Positions 58,521-64,000 of a DNA stretch of 64,000 nucleotides are shown one piece after another. The DNA lies in assembly GCA_025937785.1 (NCBI GenBank), contig JAICQQ010000015.1, positions 1 to 64,000 of the forward strand, written 5' to 3'. The notes beneath the pieces are model-generated. The model was not told where the DNA came from. It was given only the letters and a program-made list of their open reading frames with translations, and did no database searches. Numbering within the stretch: position 1 is the first letter of the stretch; the number at the start of each line of letters is the position of its first letter. This stretch comes from Polyangiaceae bacterium (GTDB taxonomy: Bacteria; Myxococcota_A; Polyangia; Polyangiales; Polyangiaceae). Made by a program: the position numbers and the translations under genes.

Positions 58521-58648
58521 TCCAATCCCTCCTGATCGAGCGTCATGCTCCAGCCATCCCCACCTCGGCATCGGTTGCGCTTCTTCGGGCACGGGCACGT
58601 TTACATTCACGTTTACGGAGCCATCATCCGAATTCAGGGACAGGCCCC
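58226..58648. mobile_element. TIR-bounded small element containing a four-helix-bundle (IVS-protein-like) ORF
   Basis: Left GGGGCCTGTCCCTGAATT...GTGCCCGTGCCCGAGAAG (58226-58294) and inverted right CTTCTTCGGGCACGGGCAC...AATTCAGGGACAGGCCCC (58580-58648); outer 18 bp identical. Confidence 0.7.
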
Positions 58649-58724
58649 CGTCAGCGAAGCGCTAGGCGCACCTCGTCGGCGCGCCGCCCTGTGGCATCCA
58701 GGTAGTGGATGGACCGGCCCGAAG

Positions 58725-60719
58725 TTATTCGAGCCGCACGCGGATCACAGCGGGATCGTGGTCGCTGCGACCGTCGTGAAACTCGGCGTTGACATGGACC
58801 ACATCGTAGGCGAACCCGTGCTGGGCCGCGCTTCCCGAGAGAAAGACGTGGTCGAGAGCCTGCGAATTCCCTGCGAAGACGTAGGTATAACGCTCGACCA
58901 CCGGTAAGCTCGACACCGCGTTGATCAGCCCCGCGCTTTCGAAGGCGGCGAGCGGCCGCGAGAACTCGAAGTCATTGAAGTCGCCGGCCACCAGCACGGC
59001 GAGCGCTGGGTCGGCAGCCCGGAGGGCACCCACGAAGTTAGCGACCACTTGGGCTTCCGCGTGCCGCTTCGCCTCGGACACGAGCGTCGGCGGCTGCCAC
59101 CTCCCGAACAGCGGCTCGTCAGCGGTCTTCGAGCGCAGGTGATTGGCAATCACGACCAGGCGGCTTCCTCTGAACGCGATCTCGGCCGCCAAGGGCTTGC
59201 GGCCGTTGACGAATGCCGCGTTCGCAGGGTCGATGCGACCCGGGCTGAATCGCAGCCGTGCCCGGGAGTCGTCGACGACGATCTCGTTCGCGACATCGGC
59301 CGACGCGCCGTCCCGCCTGACCAGACTCGCTCCGCGCAGAGCCGAGACCATGAGAGCGACGCGGATGTTACCACCCGGTTGTCCGCCATCGGCGCCATCC
59401 GCGGGTGCAACGTCCGCGAACTCGTATAACGGCCCGCCGACCGCCGCGATCGAGTGAGCCAACGAGGAGAGCGTTGCGACGGAGGTCACCACGCCATCGT
59501 CAGCGGCCCCCGAGTCGTCCTGCACCTCTTGCAGCACGAGCACATCTGGGGCCTTCAGTGATCGCACCACGATCTCTGCAAGCCCGTCGAAACGCTCTGC
59601 AGCATCGACGGCGCTCAGGTTCTCCACGTTGAACGTCGCGATATCCAGCTGGTTCGTCGCCCGATCACCCAGCCCGAGCGTCTCACGACGTAGGTCATTC
59701 GCCCCCTCCACGATCAGCGGCACCGAATTGAAGAGCTTGAAGTTCCCGTGTGAGTAGCCCATGACGCCCACGATCGGCTCGACGAACCGAGCCCCGACAT
59801 CCACCTTGGGGCTTTCGGAAACGAGAGCGTCGTCGATCAGAATGCGCTCTGGATTCGAGTCGCCGGGCCGCAACAGCATGCCTCCGCGCGGCGTCCGCGG
59901 GGTCGCCGCACGGCCGTCGTCACCCACGACTGCAATCTCACCTGACGCCGTCGTGGGACCCACTGCGCGCGCGTCGTCGACTCGAATCAACATGTGCTCC
60001 AAGGACTCGTAAAAGTCGATCGCGTCAGCGCAGGGGTCGAAGTCCTGGTTCTTGGGATCTTCGACGTCGCCCTCGGGGTGGCTGTCGATCCGTGCCGCCG
60101 GCGGGCGGCGGCCCGCCCACCCGATCACGACCGGAGCTGGCAGTTGCGCGCGCCCTGACTCGATAACGACACTGTGAGCGACGATCTCCGTCACCGACAA
60201 GTAGTCGAAGGCCGGGTCGCCGGGGCCGCAGTCGCCGCACCCGGGTCGCGCTTCCGTCACGCGACCTACGATCGTCAGCCTATTTCCTCGCGCCACCTGG
60301 GCTCCGTCACTGGCGGTGACGAACACTGCCTCACTCGTCGCGGGGTTCGAGTCCGGCGTCTCCGATTGCAAGTAGAAGCCTGTACCCCGAGCGATGGTCA
60401 CCACGCCGGTGACGCGTACCGTGCGATCGACGAGGCTCGAGCGGTGCCCGGCCCCTTGGATCTGCGCAATCGTCGCTGTGAGGGGGAGCGTGGCATCCCC
60501 ATCCGCGCCCCCACCCCCACCCGCGAACGCCGATCGGTCCGGGTCGGGGTTGCAAACAGCTGGGCTCCCATCGAGCCGCTGCGGTGTACAACCCATGCCC
60601 AGAAAGACCACGCTGGCGATCCCTGCGCTCGACGCGCAGACGCAGGCGGCTCGACGTCGTAGAAACCCTCGGTTGACGCGCACGGACCCAGCTCCTGAAT
60701 CAGAATGGTTCAGCGTCAT
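58725..60719 (-). CDS. Endonuclease/exonuclease/phosphatase-family extracellular nuclease-like lipoprotein
   Basis: LDIATFNVENLSAVDAAERFDGLAEIVVRSLKAPDVLVLQEVQDDSG...VIANHLRSK...VLVAGDFNDFE...DHVFLSG...DGRSDHDPAVIRV. Confidence 0.88.
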   Translation of the reverse strand: MTLNHSDSGAGSVRVNRGFLRRRAACVCASSAGIASVVFLGMGCTPQRLDGSPAVCNPDPDRSAFAGGGGGADGDATLPLTATIAQIQGAGHRSSLVDRTVRVTGVVTIARGTGFYLQSETPDSNPATSEAVFVTASDGAQVARGNRLTIVGRVTEARPGCGDCGPGDPAFDYLSVTEIVAHSVVIESGRAQLPAPVVIGWAGRRPPAARIDSHPEGDVEDPKNQDFDPCADAIDFYESLEHMLIRVDDARAVGPTTASGEIAVVGDDGRAATPRTPRGGMLLRPGDSNPERILIDDALVSESPKVDVGARFVEPIVGVMGYSHGNFKLFNSVPLIVEGANDLRRETLGLGDRATNQLDIATFNVENLSAVDAAERFDGLAEIVVRSLKAPDVLVLQEVQDDSGAADDGVVTSVATLSSLAHSIAAVGGPLYEFADVAPADGADGGQPGGNIRVALMVSALRGASLVRRDGASADVANEIVVDDSRARLRFSPGRIDPANAAFVNGRKPLAAEIAFRGSRLVVIANHLRSKTADEPLFGRWQPPTLVSEAKRHAEAQVVANFVGALRAADPALAVLVAGDFNDFEFSRPLAAFESAGLINAVSSLPVVERYTYVFAGNSQALDHVFLSGSAAQHGFAYDVVHVNAEFHDGRSDHDPAVIRVRLE

Positions 60720-60927
60720 CGGCTCAGTCGGCGCGACAGTTGTGTGCAACGCAGCGCCGGCCACCGGGCCCACAGAACGCGTGAACCGCCAGGACCGGGT
60801 TCGGAAGCCCGCTCTTCCCTGAACTTACGGAAGGCGGCGCCGACCGAACCGTTATACACAGGCTATCCGCAGCCTGTTGACGACCTGTGCGCGGCGACCA
60901 CCCAGACCATCGGCGACCGGTCGGTGG

Positions 60928-62460
60928 TCAGTCGTACTGCGTGTAGTCCAGGAAATTGCCGGTCATCATCAGGATCGACATCATCAACCACGATTCGTCG
61001 TAGTACTGCCCACCTGCCCAAGCGTTGTTCTCGCGCACTAGCGCGTAGGCGGTGTCAACGAAGGTGGCGAAAGCGCCATCGTGCATGGCACCCACCGCTG
61101 CCGGCCCGATGAATGCGCCCGAGAGTCCACCGAAGGAGTCGGGGAACTCTGGTCGCGGCGTACCATTCAGCTCGTAGCCGTCGACGATGTTCGGAGCGCC
61201 GATCCCGCTGAAAAAGCTACTGGTCTTGGCGACGTATGCGCGCGCCCGCTCATCGCCGTGCCAGCAGGCGTCTTGTCCAACGCGGAACGGCGTACGGCAC
61301 GAGTCGTACTGGTAGTGAAACGGGAGCGAGCTCGTGTGGCTGGCAGGTGTGCCATTGCTCTGGGACCAGGCGGGGACCAGGCCGGTCTGCTCGTTGCCGT
61401 TCTCGGCGTTCAGGTTATTGTCGATCACGGTGTAAACGTACGCGACGACGTTGTCGACCCAGCGACTGTCGCCGCTCACCTCGGCGAACACACGGTAGTA
61501 AGCCGGCGCGAAGTAAGAGATGTTCAAGTTGTTGTCTCCGCCCCAACCAGAGCCGTTCTTCGGCAGGCGCTCATCGGCGATTTCGTAGGCCCAAATGTCG
61601 CCGATCAGCTCTTGGGCGTACTCGAGGTAGCTCCGCTCGAGGGCCCCCCCGCCGCCCCATTGCCGATCGGCCATGACCAGGGAAAATGCGATGTCCTCGT
61701 CCGCGTCGGTGGCGGCACCGTGGCCGGCCGGATCGCCGTCGCCACCACCCGAGACGTTCCCGTCGGCATGGATGTACCAGTTCATCAAGAGCGTTGGGTC
61801 GCCATTCTCGGAAGTCCACGCGTACTTGAGGGCGTAACGCCAGAGGTCGTCGAATAACGCCTGATCATCCATGTATACGGAGATCAGCATGCCGTAGGCG
61901 ATCCCCTCGGAGACCGTGGAGTTGGGCTGAAGCCCAGGTTCTGCCACGCGCGCCACCCTGCGAAACCCGCCGGCACCGTCGGCGGTCACGAGGTGAGTCT
62001 TCCAAGCGTCATAGAGCGCTCGTACGTCCGCGTTGCTGTAGGCGGCCGGATAAACGCAATGCTCGCTCTCGCGGTTCTGCGGGAACGGAAAGTTGGCGGT
62101 GGCCGACGGTGGCGTGGGGCCGCGACCGCCCGTGCCCATCGTCGTGCCGCCGTCGGTCGTGTTCCCAGTACCCCCGACGCCCGCGCTGGATGCAGTCGGC
62201 TGACTGGTCGTGGCGCCCGACTGGGTGCTGGTCACCGCGGTGCCCACGGCGCCCGATCCGGTGCTGCCAACGCTGACGGCGTTCCCCGAAGTGTTGGTGG
62301 CCGATGTCTGCCCTAACCCCCCTGCCGTACCCGTTCCCACGGTGGCGGTCGAACCGCTGCCCAGCACCGCGTCCTCGGGCGTTTGGTTGGAGCAGCCGGC
62401 TTCCGCCAGGAATGGCAGCATGCAGCTCAGGGTGATCAGCGCGAGACGACCTCGATTCAT
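60928..62460 (-). CDS. Glycoside hydrolase family 8 (endoglucanase-like) lipoprotein
   Basis: VSEGIAYGMLISVYMDDQALFDDLWRYALKY...LLMNWYIHADG...ATDADEDIAFSLVMADRQWG. Confidence 0.88.
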   Translation of the reverse strand: MNRGRLALITLSCMLPFLAEAGCSNQTPEDAVLGSGSTATVGTGTAGGLGQTSATNTSGNAVSVGSTGSGAVGTAVTSTQSGATTSQPTASSAGVGGTGNTTDGGTTMGTGGRGPTPPSATANFPFPQNRESEHCVYPAAYSNADVRALYDAWKTHLVTADGAGGFRRVARVAEPGLQPNSTVSEGIAYGMLISVYMDDQALFDDLWRYALKYAWTSENGDPTLLMNWYIHADGNVSGGGDGDPAGHGAATDADEDIAFSLVMADRQWGGGGALERSYLEYAQELIGDIWAYEIADERLPKNGSGWGGDNNLNISYFAPAYYRVFAEVSGDSRWVDNVVAYVYTVIDNNLNAENGNEQTGLVPAWSQSNGTPASHTSSLPFHYQYDSCRTPFRVGQDACWHGDERARAYVAKTSSFFSGIGAPNIVDGYELNGTPRPEFPDSFGGLSGAFIGPAAVGAMHDGAFATFVDTAYALVRENNAWAGGQYYDESWLMMSILMMTGNFLDYTQYD

Positions 62461-62943
62461 CAAGGCAGAGTCTTTTCTGTAAACCTTCAATCTCCAAACC
62501 AAAAACTGACAACGCACCTGTGCTCTGGGTTGGAATCTTCAGCGCAGGGTGCGTGCGTGCGCTGCCGGGCACGCTTGGATCGGAAAGTTTCAGAGGCAGG
62601 GGACACCGGCGATCGCGGTTCGCATTTTGTTCCGTGCTCGTTCGTGCTGATCCATGCTCATTCGTCTTCTCCGTCGGTGGCTCGAAGCCCGGCCCAGCTC
62701 TCGCCGCGCGAGCTTGCGTTCCCTACGCCGCGGTCTTGGCCTGTGGCGACGAGGCGCGTGCCCGTGTCCCTGTCTTCTACTCGATAGCCGAGGTCGAGGA
62801 GGCGTCGATGAGGCGCAGGCGCAGCTGGTCCGCGAGCTCCCAGGGCTCGCGCCTCCCGCGCGCGATCTCGCCAAAGGAAACTCACCCGACACGTGCGCGA
62901 TACGCCCGAGTCGAGGGCTCGATGAATAGTCGTTCAGGTTGCT

Positions 62944-64000
62944 GTGCAGCTCGACGCACTCCAAACCTTGGCGCTCAGCGTGGCCCAGGCCACCTCGCCT
63001 GCGCAAGTGCTCGACGAGATGGTGCGCGGGCTGGGCATGACCGAGGGAGTCGCGCTCGCGCGCGTCTGGCTGATCGAAGACGAGGGAGACAAGCGCAGCT
63101 TGCGGCTTCGCGCCAGCGTCGGCTTCTCCATCGTCGATCCCGGTGTGCGCTGGTCGCGCACAGACGGCGGCCACCAGCACATCCCGCTCTCGTACGGCAA
63201 GGTGGGGACGATCGCCTCGACGGGCCGGCCCCTGCTCCTGCAGCGGGGGCCCCGTGACTGGCTCTTACAACCCGAGTGGGCCGAGCGCGAGCGGATCGAA
63301 TCCTTCGCGGGGCAGCCGCTCGCGTTCAAGGGTGAAACGCTGGGAGTGGTCGCCCTGTTCTCGCGAAAACGCCTGGGGAAGGACGACCTGGACTGGCTGC
63401 GCGTCTTCGCCGACCATGCGGCGGTCGCCATCGCCAATGCGCGAGCCTTCGAGGAGATAGCGGGGCTCAAGGAGCGGCTGGAGCGCGAGAACGCTTACCT
63501 GAGGCGAGAGATACGCTGGGCGGTGCACCCGGGGCCGCTGATCGCGGAGAGCCGCGCGATGCAGCGCGTGCTGGACGAGGTTCACGCCGTGGCTCGCACC
63601 AACGCCAACGTCTTGATTCTGGGCGAAAGCGGTGTCGGCAAAGAGCTGGTCGCCGCCGCCATCCACGAAGAGAGCGCTCGCTCCGAGCAACCGCTCGTCA
63701 AGGTCAACTGCGCCTCCATCCCTCGCGAGCTCTTCGAAAGCGAGTTCTTCGGACACGTCAGGGGAGCGTTCAGCGGCGCCTCGCGCCAGCGCGCGGGCAG
63801 GTTCGCGCTGGCCGACGGCGGCACGTTGTTCCTCGACGAAGTCGGTGAGATCCCCCTCGAGTTGCAAGGCAAGCTGCTGCGCGTGCTGCAGGAAGGGCAG
63901 TTCGAACCCGTCGGAGACGACCGCACCCGCCGCGTGGACGTCCGCATCATCGCTGCGACCAACCGCGACCTGGAGACCGAGATCCGCGCCGGCAGGTTTC
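62944..64000 (+). CDS. Sigma-54-dependent activator with N-terminal GAF domain, truncated by the window edge
   Basis: Frame read by eye (not in ORF track): [31 protein letters not shown]...[54 protein letters not shown]...; GTG 62944 is the first start after an in-frame TGA. Confidence 0.9.
   Translation, partial: MQLDALQTLALSVAQATSPAQVLDEMVRGLGMTEGVALARVWLIEDEGDKRSLRLRASVGFSIVDPGVRWSRTDGGHQHIPLSYGKVGTIASTGRPLLLQRGPRDWLLQPEWAERERIESFAGQPLAFKGETLGVVALFSRKRLGKDDLDWLRVFADHAAVAIANARAFEEIAGLKERLERENAYLRREIRWAVHPGPLIAESRAMQRVLDEVHAVARTNANVLILGESGVGKELVAAAIHEESARSEQPLVKVNCASIPRELFESEFFGHVRGAFSGASRQRAGRFALADGGTLFLDEVGEIPLELQGKLLRVLQEGQFEPVGDDRTRRVDVRIIAATNRDLETEIRAGRF

Overview
High-GC, gene-dense chromosomal window. 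Codon usage, many Gly/Ser/Thr/Ala-rich lipoproteins, DUF4215 Cys-rich repeats, eukaryote-like kinases and sigma-54 activators suggest a myxobacterium, probably Polyangiales/Sorangiineae (inference). I support about 43 genes on both strands plus repeats and small element-like structures. No rRNA, tRNA, CRISPR array or intact transposase was recognised. Main points of interest: (1) a roughly 420-bp element at 58226-58648 with ~70-bp terminal inverted repeats and a decayed four-helix-bundle (23S rRNA IVS-protein-like) ORF, with a second copy running off the left edge (1-138) and a possible third fragment near 39.83 kb; (2) a co-directional run at 21.2-28.6 kb with a RimK-like ATP-grasp, GCS2 ligase, N-formylglutamate amidohydrolase, C39-like peptidase and HTTM protein (candidate glutamyl-peptide/metabolite modification operon), and a separate RimK + RimB-like pair at 10.7-12.0 kb; (3) a ureohydrolase resembling guanidine hydrolases, 3 bp upstream of a degenerate double-CbiX/DUF362 fusion; (4) a repeat-rich intergenic region at 19.2-20.0 kb with a 55-bp palindrome-bearing array and a 16-bp GTTCGAAC array; (5) a 2171-aa lipoprotein with about 42 Cys-rich repeats in two blocks around a propeller-like core; (6) a LacI-type sensor fused to a SpoIIE phosphatase. 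All homology calls were made by eye from motifs; no database search was run.
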